Positions 12,396 to 24,734 are shown, numbered from the stretch's first letter. The stretch is DNA of 64,000 nt from Aedes albopictus (GCF_035046485.1 NC_085136.1:75037734-75101733); one strand, 5' to 3'. Notes: a model not told the origin generated them from the sequence alone. Program-made: numbers and translations.

Positions 12396-12840
12396 TTCTG
12401 CCAAATAGAAAGCCAAATTGACTCCAAAGCCAAACTGTGAACACTCCTATTTCACAAACCCATCTCTCTTTCGACTTAGATCCACAACACACTAGCGTTT
12501 GTGCCCACTAACTACAAGTGAGAGTGAATTGTTTTTATGAAGCCGAGACTTACCCTCGCATTTCGTATACCTAGTAACCAAGCAGTTTGTTTTTGCTGGT
12601 GTCTAATTAGTATGCATCGAGAGCTCGGCAGTTCTGTGGCTTAGTCGTGCCTTCTAATTACAAGTTTTTCCAGTATTAAACTGGTTATAACTCCAAAACG
12701 CCTCGACCAATCCAGTCCATTTTCAGTAGCAAACAATGCGGTAAAATTCCGGTTCGATACGTACTCAAATAGATAAAAATTGGTCAATGGCAAGTGCCTC
12801 CAAAATGAGTGAACTTTTTTGCGCACGGACATACACACTA

Positions 12841-13538
12841 GACTGGGTCAACAAAGTCGATTTTTCGGAACAAAGCTTTTTCGATTCATTTTAGCGTCCA
12901 AAGTAACTGTGCAAAATTTGGGAGCGATTGGTTGCTTCCCCGTATTCCGCATTGCGATTGAAATTTGTATGGGATTTAGTATGGGAAAACGTGATTTTTT
13001 GCATTTTTCTCATAAATTGGAATTTTTCGTCTAAAACAGTCTAACCAATGACGGTAAAGTATAGCCTAGGATATGCCAAAAAACTTTGCCGAAGACCACA
13101 AAGTGATCCGACACTTGTGAAAAAAGTTATAACGTACAGATTGCCCAGTGGTGCTTAACATTTAACATGTAAAGGAATAACATCAATAATAAAATCTCAA
13201 TTTTTGGCCAAATTTACCAGGCGAATAACTTTTTCCACAAGCGTCGGATCACTGTGCGGTCTTCGGCAAAGTTTTTCGGCATATTCTAGGCTATACTTTA
13301 ACGTCATTAGTTACATGGTATTGGACAAAAGAATTCAACTTATGAGTAAAATGCAAAAAAGAACGTTTTCCCATACTAACTTCCATACAAATTTCAATCG
13401 CAATGCGGAATGCGAGGACGCAATCAATCGCTCCCAAATTTTGCACAGTTGTTTTGGACGCTAATATAGATTGAAAAAGCTTTGTTCCGGGTTGATACGA
13501 TCAAATTTAAAGTTTCTCCATACAACGTTGACCCACTC
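12841..13538. mobile_element. 698-bp foldback element with TA duplication
   Basis: Long arms are inverted copies: the left begins GACTGGGTCAAC and the right ends GTTGACCCACTC. Shared phrases such as GAAATTTGTATGG and AAAATTTGGGAGCGATTG appear on opposite strands. TA flanks both ends (12839-12840, 13539-13540). The ACAC microsatellite of the host repeat runs into both sides, giving a clear insertion site. It is non-coding and probably mobilised by a Tc1/mariner-type transposase. Confidence 0.8.
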
Positions 13539-14029
13539 TAATACACACATACACACATACAGTCATTATCTCAATTCGTCGAACTGGACTGACTGGTATA
13601 CTTATTTAACTTGATCCTCTGAGCTTTCTATCGAACAATCGTTTTTCAGTGAACATGTAGCACAAAAAAAAACTGTATTTCAATTGAATAAACAAACAAT
13701 AAGGCAATTATTGTTTTTATTGAAAACTATGATGGTTTTGTTTTTTGTCCCGAGTCCCGGGACAAGAAAAAAGGTCGGGAAATGGAAACTCTGGCGCCAA
13801 CGAAAGACAACCAAGAAAACTGCCACCGACGCTCTGAATGCCAAGGTTCCAAGTACAAGGGGTCAAATATTTGACAAGGCATGAACTCAAGAGTATACAT
13901 CTGTTTGACAGTAATGAAGGCATCACGCGGAGAGCGTGATTACTAAAGCGCATGAAAGCATGCATTGGAACAATAGAGGCTTTATGCAACTATCAACGGT
14001 GCTCGGCACAAGCTTTGGAAGAAGAACTT

Positions 14030-15180
14030 CGAAGACTTGTTGTGAGGTTCATTCTAGGGTTCTTCTAGAAATATCTTCCGAGAAACTTCTTTTGAGCTTC
14101 CGAAACATGTTCCATCTGAGAAGTTCTTTCCGGAATTTCCCTAGTAACTCCATCCGACATCCCGTCAGAGAAACCTTCAGCGATTTATTCAAGAATTTTT
14201 GATGGGATTGCTCTAGGAGTATCGGGATTCGTCGACGAAGTCTTCCGAAACTCTCCAGGTAGTCGTTTCCAAGATTTTTGCACGAATTTCTCTTACTATT
14301 CCTTCGGGAATTCCATCTAAGATTTCCTCTGGAATACTGGTGATTACTGCAGGATTTTGTTTTCTTGTTTTCTACTGAAATTTATTCCAGGAATGCTTTC
14401 ATAGGTTCTTCACGAAGTTCATTTTGGATTTCTTCCAGGAGTTCCTCCTGAAATCCCACACGGAGTTCCATCACGGGTTTGTTCAAAAGTAAATTCAGAT
14501 TTTTTTTCTGCGATCCCATCGGGGATTCCCTCTGGAATTCTTTAGATGCTTCTTCTGTGATTCCTCAAGCAGTTCCTTCAGGGATTCCTGTAATAGTTCC
14601 CTGCAGGGGTTTCTTCTGAGATTCCACCAGAATTTCTCCCGAGATTCCTCCTAAATTTCCTACCACGATTCCTTCAGAAGTTCCTTCCAGAATTCATTCC
14701 AGGATTCACTGAGGTATTTGTTGAAAGATTGCTCCAGGTATTCCATGCGGAATTCTTCCATAAAATGCTTTCGGGAGAGAAACTAAATGAGAGTCATCCA
14801 GGAGATTGATCTGGGATTCTTCCAGAATCTTCTTCCGGGATTCTTTCTGGAATCCTGCAGACCCAGCTGGAATTCCTCTAGAAGTTTTTATTTGGAATAC
14901 TCTCAGATGCGAGGTCAGATGTTCCAAATGGAAATCCTCCAGGAGTTTATTGCCAAAGTCTTCTAGGAGTTTTAGAAAATTCCTAATGCAACCACTCCGC
15001 TCAAGGAGCTCCATATGCAATTCATGCATGAGTTGCTTTTGATATTCCTACTGGACTTCCTTGGGTAAACTCTGCAAACAAGCGACAAAGGTTCATAAGG
15101 GAATTCCTGCAACAGTTTTGTAGGACATTTCTCCAAAAATTTCTTCTGGTTTTCCTCCAAAAGCACCTTCTGCACATTTG
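14030..15180. repeat. highly diverged GATTCCTCCAG-type satellite
   Basis: Short degenerate blocks such as GGAATTCCTC, GGGATTCCT and TTCTTCCAGAA recur throughout. It appears to be an old relative of the 12-bp satellite at 4745-9430. Leu/Glu/Phe-rich frames arise from this composition. Confidence 0.5.
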
Positions 15181-15569
15181 ATATACTTTAACATTAGACA
15201 TCGATTACATGTACCTTCTTAGTCAACCGTTTTTCGTTTTATACTTTAATGCCGTCATAGGGGGTTTGGGCTTCTTGTTTTCTGCCTGAGTAGATAATAC
15301 ATATTATAAGAAGGACTTGGAACATGATAGGGCTACACTTACAATTACACAGTTTTTTTTACAAATTTTCTAGACCACACATGAGAACACTACACTGCTT
15401 GACGGAACTCAACGGCCATTTTAAACTTTGAGGGTTAAATTCTGAGCTATTGTTCAACATCTGTTGGGTCTACTGGTTTCTACTGTGGTATTTGGTCCAT
15501 CGTTGCTCACTTGTTTTCTCCGTGATTGGGTTGTCTTGACTAATACCAGCATACGTGATATTTGACCCA
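15181..15569. other. non-genic spacer
   Basis: No gene or repeat is recognised between the decayed satellite and the Penelope-like remnant. Part may be 3' flank of that element. Confidence 0.4.
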
Positions 15570-16620
15570 TCAACGTCTGTACGAAAGTTGACCGTGTTGG
15601 ATGTGATGTGCATATTTCCACATTTCCAACATCGGTAAAGCAGAAGAACGGAACGATCTGCTGACTACCGTTTGTACCGTCCTAGACTCTAGATTGAATG
15701 TCTGTTTGCATTCGCCCATATGTTGTATTAGTGCTGTTTTGGACTGAGTATCGTGTTCTGTGGTATTGGAGTGTTTGTTTACATTCAATCTGTGTCCACT
15801 GATTCTCTTTTTGAGATGATTGGTTGTCATACCTGTGTATACTTTATCGCAGTCGGTACATGGTGCACTGTAAATGACGTTATGTTGTTTTAAGGGTGCA
15901 ACTTTTACAAGCTTGAGATAGCATTTGCCTTGTAACTGCAACTTTCACAGGCTTGAGATATTATCTTTTGAGGATCTTTGATATGGAACGGCTTAGTATT
16001 GCGATGTTTGTCATGGATTTGTGTATGGTATCGTTTGGTATCTGGCTGTTTGGTTCCTGCGGAGTGTTCTGCGATACTGGGAGGATTGTTGTTGTTCGTA
16101 TATCTGCTTACAGCGATGGTTGTTGTGGTGGGTGGCTATGTTGCATGTTGTGATTGGAGGGAGCTGTCGTGATGAGCGCCGTTAGGTTGTTCATGATGTG
16201 GCTTATTGGTCTGTTGATCAATGACGAAGGGTAGTTGTTGTGTCATAGGATTTGGAAAATTGTGTGTTGTTCCATTGACGCCTTGGTGGTTAGCTGTGTT
16301 ACTCGATTTATAATGTTTTTCGTTACGTTAAGCTTCATGTTCGTTGGATGGAAGGATAATCCAACAGACGCCCTGAAGAGATGGGCTCGGAATACCACTT
16401 CGTGCTTACGGTTATATCGTGGTAGTGTATCGCGTGGGTATTCAGGAAAGGTAGTGCTCCATCCATGGCTCCATCCTTTTCGTTCTCTACTGGAAATGTT
16501 GATCGTAGTTGTTGAACACAGCAAGGGTACTGTGGACTTCGGTTTTGGGTAGTACGATGAACAGATCACCTACATATTGGTGTTTCAGAATCCTGACAGT
16601 GAAACTACAACAAATCTTCC
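15570..16620 (-). mobile_element. Penelope-like element remnant (RT C-terminus and GIY-YIG endonuclease)
   Basis: Minus-strand translation gives, from high to low coordinates, an RT palm segment around 16560-16600, a PLE thumb/linker region broken by stops, and an open endonuclease frame at 15570-15941. The endonuclease shows IYSAPCTDCDKVYTG, a GIY-YIG variant embedded in a CxxC motif. It continues with a catalytic-type Arg in KKRISGHR and a conserved Glu in PMLEMWKY. This arrangement is characteristic of endonuclease-bearing Penelope retroelements, which nick target DNA for reverse transcription. The RT catalytic box reads YVGD instead of YxDD, and several stops lie upstream, so the copy is dead. 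It abuts a gypsy fragment on its 5' side. Confidence 0.85.
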
Positions 16621-16639
16621 ATTAAGTTTGCGTTTAGAT

Positions 16640-17570
16640 TGACCCCAGACCGAGAAAACCAACATCTGTACACTAGCAGATTTAATTGTAGAATCCGTTT
16701 GATGTCCGCAAACGCTTGCTGGCACTCCTTGTTTTAGATGAATTTGGCGTCCTTCATCAAAAGATAGATGATGGCGAAGTTGACGCCCCTCTCGTACAAA
16801 TTTGTCATAGAAGTTGTTTGACTTCGAACTATCGTTTTAATCTTCGCTGGATCTCTTTTTCACGAAGTCGCTTGAAGAGTGCAATAAGGATTGTAATAGT
16901 GTTTTTCTTCGTCTGCGATGTACACAATGAAGTCACACAGAAAAGTGTGAACTCCTTCCCTATCTGGTATCATCTTCGCCATGAGCAAACGGTTGAATCT
17001 GTACAACTCACGATGGGTGTTGAATGTCAGGAGCTTCTTGGAATCATCATCAACCTCCACTTATAGATAGGCGTCGGAAAGATCGAAGATACTGAAGACA
17101 CGTTTGCCTGCGAGTTTGGTGAAAATGTCTTCTGGAGTTGGTACAGAGTAATGGTTTGCTTCTAGTACCTCATTGAGTCCGGTGGAATAATCGGGGCAAA
17201 TACGGACGTTTCCACCAGGCTTCTTGACGACAATGATCAGGGCTGCCCAAGCCGAACAATCGATGGGTGTTATGATTGAAGCTTTGGAGTCTGCCCAATT
17301 CCTCTTCGACTTTTTGAGTGACGGCATGGAAAGGTACGGGTCGATTTGACCGGAGAATTGACGAGTGGATTTAATAGCAGGCTTGCCAATCTAATCCCAG
17401 GTTTCTTGTGAGATCAATTTGATATCCGAGCCACAATCAAGCTGCAACTCTGCTTCGATGCCGTTGAAGATGACCGTCATGTAACGTCTTCGGCTCCGAA
17501 TGTGCTTACCAGATTGGATTGTCTTCATTTGGTTTTTCTTTTCCTTCTTGCTGATCTTCTTGACAGTGAA
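16640..17570 (-). mobile_element. Ty3/gypsy pol remnant (protease, RT, start of RNase H)
   Basis: On the minus strand a protease-like frame (IEAELQLDCGSDIKLISQ) near 17400-17480 carries DCGSD where DTGSD-type active sites are usual. It is followed after an apparent internal deletion by RT text at 17061-17327 with VRICPDYSTGLNEVLEAN and VFSIFDLSDAYL. RT continues at 16860-17060, and an RNase H-start phrase KECQQAFADIKRIL follows near 16690-16730. Stops and frameshifts separate the parts and no LTRs were found, so it is a 5'- and 3'-truncated relic. Confidence 0.8.
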
Positions 17571-17589
17571 CGTTGATGCTGAAGATTTT

Positions 17590-18760
17590 GACGAACAGGA
17601 ATCCCAGCAGAATTGAAATACTTCCAGAGAGTATCTCGGGTGGAATTTCTGTAAGAATCTGCTGAGAAATTGCTGGAGAAATCCCGGAAGAACTTCCTGC
17701 AGGAATTCCACAATAACGAAAAAAAATCCAGACTGAATCCTGAATGGAACCTGCTTAGGAATGCCAGAAAAAAATAAAAAATACTAAATAAGTCCCAAAG
17801 GGAATTTCTGCAGAAACTCAAAATAAACCCATAAAATCTCATCAGAAACTGTCCTAGAAAACCCAGAAGAAACTCCTGAAGTAACACATCCCGAAAGATT
17901 TTCCTGGGGAAATCTCTGAAGGTATATCTGAAGGGATTCTCGGAGGATTCCAGGAAGGAGCTTTGAAGGAATTTTATTGAAGTTGCCGAAGAAAATTGTC
18001 AAAGGAATTATAGAAAAAATTGTAATGCAGTTGTCGAAAAACATTCAACAGGAATTCACAAAGTAATTTTTGGACTTTCAAACTAATTGCATAAGGAATT
18101 TTTAAAGGTATTACCAAACGATTTTCTTAAAGTCAATGCCAGATAAATCCTAAAAGAATTACTTATGGACTTTTTAAAGGAATTACTAAAAGAAGTTCCG
18201 AAGAATTTTTCAAAGAAATTCTCAAAAAAAAACCCAAAAATGTTTGCTTGACAAGTTTTTAAAATAATAGCTGATAAAATCCCCAAACAAAATTTAGAAG
18301 CAAATTCCATATAGGAATAGGAGACAATCAGTGAAGCTCTCGACGGGATTATCCCGGCGTTTTTGTCGAATTATCTTTTGTGACAAGCTACAAAACTCCG
18401 TGTAAGAAATTTCCGAAGATATTTTGGTAGGAATTCTGTTGGAGAAATAACGAGAGTAACTCTGTGAGACATCCAGATAAAAACTGGAACATCTCAGAAA
18501 CATTTTTGAATTCGGGAATTCTAGGATGAATATGGGGCGTACTTTTGAGAGAAATTCCCGGAGGAGCTATATGGGAGGAATCCCAATAGGAACTCCGAAA
18601 GAAATTCCAACTTTTTTTGGGAGAAATACCTGGAAGAACTCCTGCAGAAGTCTCGCAAAAATTTCTGAAAGTTAGAAAGATATCCCGGAAAACTATAAGA
18701 GACTATAGATAAATCTCTGAAGGAACTCTGGAAAGAATCATTCATGAATTAGTTCTGCTG
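17590..18760. repeat. diverged AATTCC/GGAATT satellite
   Basis: Decayed units around GGAATTTCTG, GGAACTCC and GAAATTCC. They resemble the 12-bp satellite in the opposite orientation. Phe/Ser-rich minus-strand frames are repeat artefacts, although one of them reads directly into the gypsy protease frame. Confidence 0.5.
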
Positions 18761-18784
18761 AAATCGTAGGGGATACTCTAATAG

Positions 18785-18893
18785 AAATCTCAGTCACAAC
18801 TCGTAAACTGCCGTGAATCGCATATCTGTCCCATTTGGATAGGAAATCCAGCAAAGATGGGACTGATATGCGATTCATGGCAGTAAGAGCCTC
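18785..18893. mobile_element. short palindromic MITE (GACTG..ATATGCGATTCA family)
   Basis: CTGCCGTGAATCGCATATC at the left pairs with GATATGCGATTCATGGCAG at the right, around a ~60-bp centre containing CCCATTTGGATA and AGCAAAGATGGGAC. A related palindrome lies at about 43470-43545. Confidence 0.65.
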
Positions 18894-19039
18894 GGAAGAA
18901 ATACAGAAAAATCCCGGGAAGGACCCAGAGAGCAAATTCGAGAAAACTCTTAGAATCTTTGTAGAAACTCCAGCTAACCTCCGGGAGAAATCGCGAGAAG
19001 AGCGGAAACGTGTTAAAGCTGGATCTTGACGCGCGCCAT

Positions 19040-19300
19040 TGGTGATGAACTGGAGCGATGTGGCGCTTGCTCACGATGTTACACGTACCACGTGGATGCT
19101 CCTGGATTGTGTTCTCCAGATAGGGAAGATAGGTTTAACAATTCTTAGTTCATTTGATATTGCTTCTATAAGAACTTGATAACGAATGAACTCACCGCTA
19201 CGGAGCTACTGCTTTTATACCTGCCACCCATCAATCGCTGCATACTATGTATGATTGGAATATCGATTCATGGCACTCTGCGTGGTCGATGACTCGAACA
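19040..19300 (-). repeat. copia 3' LTR remnant (minus strand)
   Basis: On the minus strand a purine tract GAGGAGGAG immediately precedes TGTTCGAGTC. This is a typical polypurine tract and LTR start. The LTR contains a TATAAAAGCAG box near 19217. The distal LTR end is not fixed, and no matching 5' LTR was identified near 24.6-25 kb. Confidence 0.55.
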
Positions 19301-20186
19301 CTCCTCCTCAACGAGGGATTACAATGACCAGTATTGCTGTTCCTCTTCAACGTACCTACTAAACCGCACAGTTGTCTCAAAACTTCAATCCGAACTCTTG
19401 GAACGAGTTTGGTCACCAAATCCGCTAGCATTTTTACAGTAGAGTAGTGGATGAACTTCACAATACCAGTCTGCTGTAGATCCTTCGTAAAGTGGTGTCT
19501 TGTGTCAATGTGCTTGGTTGGATTGCTGTATTTTCCGAATCCAACACGTGCAAGCAACTTTAGTTATCCCCAAACATAACGATTTCTGTTCCATCTTCTT
19601 CCAGGTCCCTTAACCTTTCAGAACACGCGCCATCAAGCAGTTGAAACTACACCGCGCTCACGCTGTATACAATCCACAACTTCGTCACGCTCAATGTCTA
19701 TTCCAAAATAATCACCAAGGCTTCTTATTTCGAAGCTTCTTGGCAGTGCATACGCCACAGCATCGATCATCTCTTTGTCTTCACTGGCAACGATTAGGTC
19801 AACTACGTATACCGGCGCAGAGCAATGTTTACCATTCGAAAGTTTCTCGAACAAGCAGGGATCCGCATCACATCGGTTGATTCCATCCTCCACGAGAACT
19901 TAATGCAATCGGTGATTCCCTGAACGTGCTGCTGGTTTTAGGCCATACATACTTTTCTTCAAACGGCACACCTTATCCTCTTGTCCTTTAGCCGCGAACC
20001 CTGGAGGCTTAAGGAAGAAAGCTGCCTTCACATCATACTGCTCAAGTATCATTCCTCGTTTTGCTGCTACTGACATCCGGGTCCTGAACGTTGTTGTCTG
20101 CCAAACTACAGCAGCGAAAACTTCATCATAAGCAGTTCCGTAGCGCTGACTGAATCCTTTGGCCACTAAACGTGCTTTAAACCCCG
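19301..20186 (-). mobile_element. copia remnant A: reverse transcriptase and RNase H
   Basis: Minus-strand frames show copia RT text: LVAKGFSQRYGTAYDEVFA, ILEQYDVKAAFFLKPPGF and CRLKKSMYGLKPAAR. An RNase H C-terminal phrase HIDTRHHFTKDL follows, with TVKMLADLVTKL. The RT active box reads YVVDLIVAS, whereas copia normally has YVDDxxxx, so a catalytic Asp is lost. Stops and a deletion remove part of RNase H. The reading frame continues across an insertion at 20193-22880 (GKIT then GFKARL), showing one original element. Confidence 0.88.
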
Positions 20187-20584
20187 TAATCTCAGGGTGG
20201 CCACCCAGTCGGGAATTTCGGGAAAACCGGGAAAAGCTCGGGAATTCAAAACCACCGGGAAAAAGTCGGGAAAACCTCGGGAATTGTTGCTAGCCACCGG
20301 GAATTTCCAGAATTCCAAAATTTGTACAGTGTCCAGAAGCATAAGTACGAGAATCTGTGTGAAATGCAGTCAACAACTGTTGAACTATATAACATAGTGG
20401 ATGAACTGGCGTAAAACCATTATTGGTAATTAATATCTTGTCGTCGAGTCTTCTTCTTTGTGGCACGACGTTCGCATTGGAACTTGGCCTGCCTCTCTTC
20501 AACTTAGTGTTCTTAGAGCACTTCCACAGTTATTAATTGAAGGGCTTTCTTTGCCTGCCATTGCATGAATTTGTATATTGTGTG

Positions 20585-20702
20585 GCAAGTACAATGATAC
20601 ACTATGCCCGGGGAGTCGCGAAAAGTTTCCTGACTGGAACGGGAATCGATCGGATTGGCGATCCATAGCCTTAACCACTAGGCTAACTGGAGACCCCCCC
20701 GT
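20585..20702 (-). repeat. tRNA-derived SINE-like fragment
   Basis: The minus strand reads a tRNA-like head: TTAGCCTAGTGGTTAAGGC as A box, followed by CGATTCCCGTTCCAGTC as a B-box-like arm. The order and spacing fit pol III promoters, but the anticodon arm is not functional. Confidence 0.55.
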
Positions 20703-22257
20703 CGAGTCATGACAATTAAAGTTAACCATAGTGATGTTATTGCAGAGTACATCTCAAATTGGACTACAGTCGACTCTCCATGTCTCGATATTGAAGGGAC
20801 TATCGAGATAAGGAGAGATCGGAGTGACGAACCAATTTGTAAGGAACACTAGATTGAAAAATCCTCCGTAACTAGGAAAAACTGACAACAAACAGATGTC
20901 ACCTTACCTTTCCAGAATGTTTTGCATTCAAGAAACGAGGTCTAGTAACCTGTGAAAACGGGCATATCGACATACAGAGAGAAAATCTAGAACAAAAACG
21001 AACGAGATCGCATCGAGATATGGAGATATCGACAGTTTCGGTGCACTTATTCCTCCATTTACAAGGAATAAGTGCACCGAAGACCTCAATTCGATCCGAC
21101 GTATCCCTGCGCTGTAATCACACTTTGAAGGTGTGTGCACACTATTATGTCAGTCCAATTTGGGGTGCAGTCAGCAATACCTAACATCACAATTTGAACA
21201 ATTTCAAAGATATTCTAAAGAATATTTTGGTGGAAAGGCTGGTTGAGACACATTCAAATATTTATAGATTCATATCACTTATGCATTTCAGGATGTATGT
21301 TCCAGAAAACATCAAGCGTCCTATAAAAGTTTTATAAAATACCACAAAAATTATTACTTTTTTTTCTAAATAAAAATCCTTGTACAATCTCTAGGAGAAT
21401 ACTTGGTATAGCATTTATCCTTTGAGCGAGAAATCTTTGAGAAATTTGAACAGGATGCTTAGCTAATAAAATTTTGAATGAATGAATGAATTGCCCCGAG
21501 AAAAAAATAAAATTAAAAATTATGAAAATCTGAATGAGTGATTCTGATGAAAACAATCTTACTATTTAAAAAATGTTATTGAAAAACAATTGAAAGAATA
21601 TTTAAAGGGATTTTTGATACCTGATGGAATTCCGTAAAGCACGCCTATTGTAGTTCATAAAAGTATTTCTAATATTTTGTTTGAAAGATTTCTGTTGTTT
21701 TTCATGAAATTCTTGGATGTATGTACTCATTTGTTGAACTTGTGAATAAAAATGTTCGGAGAAAACCGGAGTAAGTTATCGGCAAAATCCCTTTTTGGCG
21801 AAGCATTAGTTCCCTGGTAAAACTCCTAGTTCAGTAAATTCTCGAGAATTTCGAGTATTCGTTGTTTCTAGTTAAACTACCAATTGAAATTCTCGCGAGA
21901 GTTCCCGTGAGTATTCAAAAGCATCTGGAGCAATATAGTTGTATGATTTATGGAAATAAATAATTCCCAAATAATGAATCTGCCTCTACATTTTGGGGGA
22001 AATACTTTCTCAAAAACTAATCTTTCAGGAATTCCTGGAGAAATTCCTGACATATCTGAAAATGTGATCAGAAAAAAAATAATCTCGGAGAACTTCATAT
22101 TGCAACAGCTGATGGAATAACTGAATGCTAGACGATTATCAGACAAAATCTAAGATTTCTTTGATCTCTCAAATTTCTCCTAGAATTTACGATTTTAGCC
22201 TAAGTAACCTGCCTGACTTTCTGCAGTAGCCATTTACGCTACCCAAAAGTTCGTCAC

Positions 22258-22429
22258 TGGTTTCCTATTAGGGGTATTCACTAAACAGATTAAATTGCTG
22301 CGTAAGCCATGATTTTCTGATTATTTAAAATGTTTCATGATTTTGCGGATGAAATAATCAAAGATTGCCTTGGTGATCGCGATGTTTAATCAGTTTAATC
22401 GGTTTACGCTGTTTAGTGAATCCCCCTAA
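22258..22429. mobile_element. ~170-bp MITE
   Basis: ATTAGGGGTATTCACTAAAC at the left pairs with GTTTAGTGAATCCCCCTAAT at the right. The interior also has partial symmetry (AGATTAAA and TTTAATC). Non-coding. Confidence 0.7.
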
Positions 22430-22886
22430 TATCTTGAAAATCACCATCAAAAATACTACACTGAAGATTTCCATAGAAATCGTTTCCAAAATTCTTTCAC
22501 GAGTAATCTATGCAGATATTCCACCAGAAGTTCATCCGGAATGTTTTTTTTTTTCTGGGCATTCTGTTACTGCCAATTAGTTTCCCAAACGAACTTACCA
22601 GTATATTTTTAGAAGAGATTTTTGGAATATTACTAAGAAATCCACAAATAATAAGTTCGTAAATCAAAACACAACTTATTTTCAAGTTCATATGAATACT
22701 ATGTTAAATCCAAGGATTTGAAAATATTCAATATTAATTCTCTTAAATTTTTCTTAGTAAATTACGTTTAATTTTCACTATAAATCATTATACTTTAGAA
22801 TCGGGAAAAATTTCAAAAAGCTATCGGGAAAACCGGGAAAAACTCGGGAATTTTATTTGCCGCTCTGAGTGGCCACCCTGTAATCT

Positions 22887-23515
22887 TTCCTGTCGCATCT
22901 CGCTTCACCTACTAGACCTATTTGCGACCGATTCGTCTCTTTTCAGCAGATAAATCAATTAGATCTCAAGTATTGTTTTCTTTCATAGCGTCTAGCTCTT
23001 CCACTTAATTTTGTTTGTGAAATCCAAAAGATGCCTCGGTTCTCGTTCTTCCAAATCGACTGTAGACGCATACCTTTTCAGGGGCTGTCCGCGATTGATC
23101 CTCATTGATCGGCACAACGCACTTTCATTCTCGACATTATTCAGATCATTTGATTGCTTTCGCCTGGACTTCTCGCCTTTAGATTCCTGATGTCCGGGTA
23201 ACTTGCAGAAGTAGGACGCATCACGATTTAATTCCTTGGAACCGGCTTGAAGTTGAAGAATAGCAGAATAGTCTCGGAATGTTCACCATCGATTCAGTTT
23301 TTCTGCTTCTGCCATTCACCTAGCAATTTACCTTTGACTAAGTTCAGGGTAATGTCTTCATTCGGTCTTGCTTCCAAAGCAGTCACAAACGATTGGTACT
23401 CTTCTGGTAAGCTGCTGAACAGTGTCCGGCGGCACATCTTTCAGTTTTTTCAAAAATTTTGTTAAGTTTCGCGATATGACCTTCCATGGCACTATGCTTT
23501 TCCAGACACAACTAA
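22887..23515 (-). mobile_element. copia remnant A: gag C-terminal part and truncated zinc-knuckle region
   Basis: Minus-strand text includes CLEKHSAMEGHIAKLNKIF and VPIVCDCFGSKTE, typical of the copia gag UBN2-like region. After it comes a knuckle-like YFCKLPGHQESKGEKSRRK with incomplete Cys spacing, then a direct join toward RT. Integrase is missing, so a large internal deletion preceded the later insertions. Confidence 0.7.
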
Positions 23516-24312
23516 TATGGTAAGTGGGGGCAGGATGGGTCACCTATGACATGGATCCCTATAACATTCTGAATATAAATCGCATTTCTCTGTATTCTAC
23601 CACGACTCTCAGATACACTAGTCAGCTATGATATAAGAGTATAAAAAGGTAATAAAGTTTGATACCTGCTTCTTGACAAACAATTTTCAAAACATGACCC
23701 ATCTTGCCCCACCTCATTTTAACGGGGGCAAGATGGGTCAGCTATAAGAAAACCCGATTTTCCTCCAACAAAAAATACTATATCTTCTAGTTTTTCTCTA
23801 TACATCTAAACTTCATAGACGTACAGATTACATGAAGAAAGTGTTGAAACATATCGGTAGATTATTCTCAGAACTAGAAGATTTTTGTTCGGGTAGCCAT
23901 AAACGGACTTTGAAAACCTATATTTTTTGAAGGAAAATTTAAAAAATATGTTCTCAAATTTTCAGTGCTCTCATCGCTTCGATAATGTAGGTCACAGAAT
24001 AGCCTTTCCATGAAAAATGAAACATTTTCAAAAACTATGCAAGCATACCGAAAAATTAGGGTGACCCATCTTGCCCCGTCTACACAATACACGTAGTTAT
24101 ATGGAATGTATAGCATAAGAAGTATAACGAAAAAATATTTTGTTTTTTTCTGTGCGAGGAACGTATAGAATTTTCAAAACAATATACCACTTTTTTGTGT
24201 ATCCCCGTCGATTATCTGGGAAAATTATTGAAAGATTCAAAACATATATTGTGCGATTGAAAACGGTACTGACCCATCTTGCCCCCTGACCCATCTTGCC
24301 CCCACATACCAT
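23516..24312. mobile_element. ~0.8-kb foldback element with GACCCATCTTGCCCC repeats, inside copia A
   Basis: The outer ends are inverted: ATGGTAAGTGGGGGCAGG at the left and its near complement ending CCCCCACATACCAT at the right. The phrase GACCCATCTTGCCCC or its complement recurs internally near 23694, 23726, 24063, 24272 and 24289. It sits between two parts of the copia gag frame. Non-coding. Confidence 0.75.
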
Positions 24313-24603
24313 AAATCTTCCGCATCACGGAGACCTTCGTGCTCATGGTCCGCTTCAAATGGAATTTCTTCAGGCTGCTCCAGGCTTCATCTGCTGACTT
24401 CGCATGTTCCTGATGTGAACAAGTTGATTATCTTCAACGGCCAGATGTTTGCCAACGCAAGTTCGTCTTTGTTCTTCCACACTTCAGTAACTGGTCCTAT
24501 GTACTCCTCATTGACGGCCAACCAGCACCAGTTTCTTCCAAAAGCTAGAATTGTCATAGTTGAATCCGTTTAGCCTTGAAAACGGTACCAGCTTCTCTGC
24601 CAT
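24313..24603 (-). mobile_element. copia remnant A: gag N-terminus
   Basis: A minus-strand ATG at 24601-24603 starts MAEKLVPFSRLNGFNYDN, a typical copia gag opening in insects. A frameshift and stops follow within 40 codons. The frame recovers as MRKI just before the foldback at 24312. Confidence 0.75.
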
Positions 24604-24734
24604 GAACTATCTTGAAAATTTCTACAAATCCAATGCACGGGGAGTCTATAGCTTCTGTGGTACGATTTCTGGGTCTCGACAGCTGCAGTGCTCCGCGCGA
24701 ACTTGACCAGCAGGATTGTGAAGCAACGTGCCAT

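Larger units (their letters stand above)
20187..22886. mobile_element. 2.69-kb terminal-repeat element inserted in copia A (element 20193-22880)
   Basis: The ends are CAGGGTGGCCAC and GTGGCCACCCTG, flanked by a direct TAATCT duplication at 20187-20192 and 22881-22886. Removing one TAATCT and the element restores the copia frame exactly. Just inside both ends, a phrase of the type GGGAAAACCGGGAAAA appears in the same orientation rather than inverted. The interior is AT-rich and lacks a recognisable transposase. It carries a SINE (about 20590-20700) and a MITE (22258-22429). The family is not identified. Confidence 0.82.
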
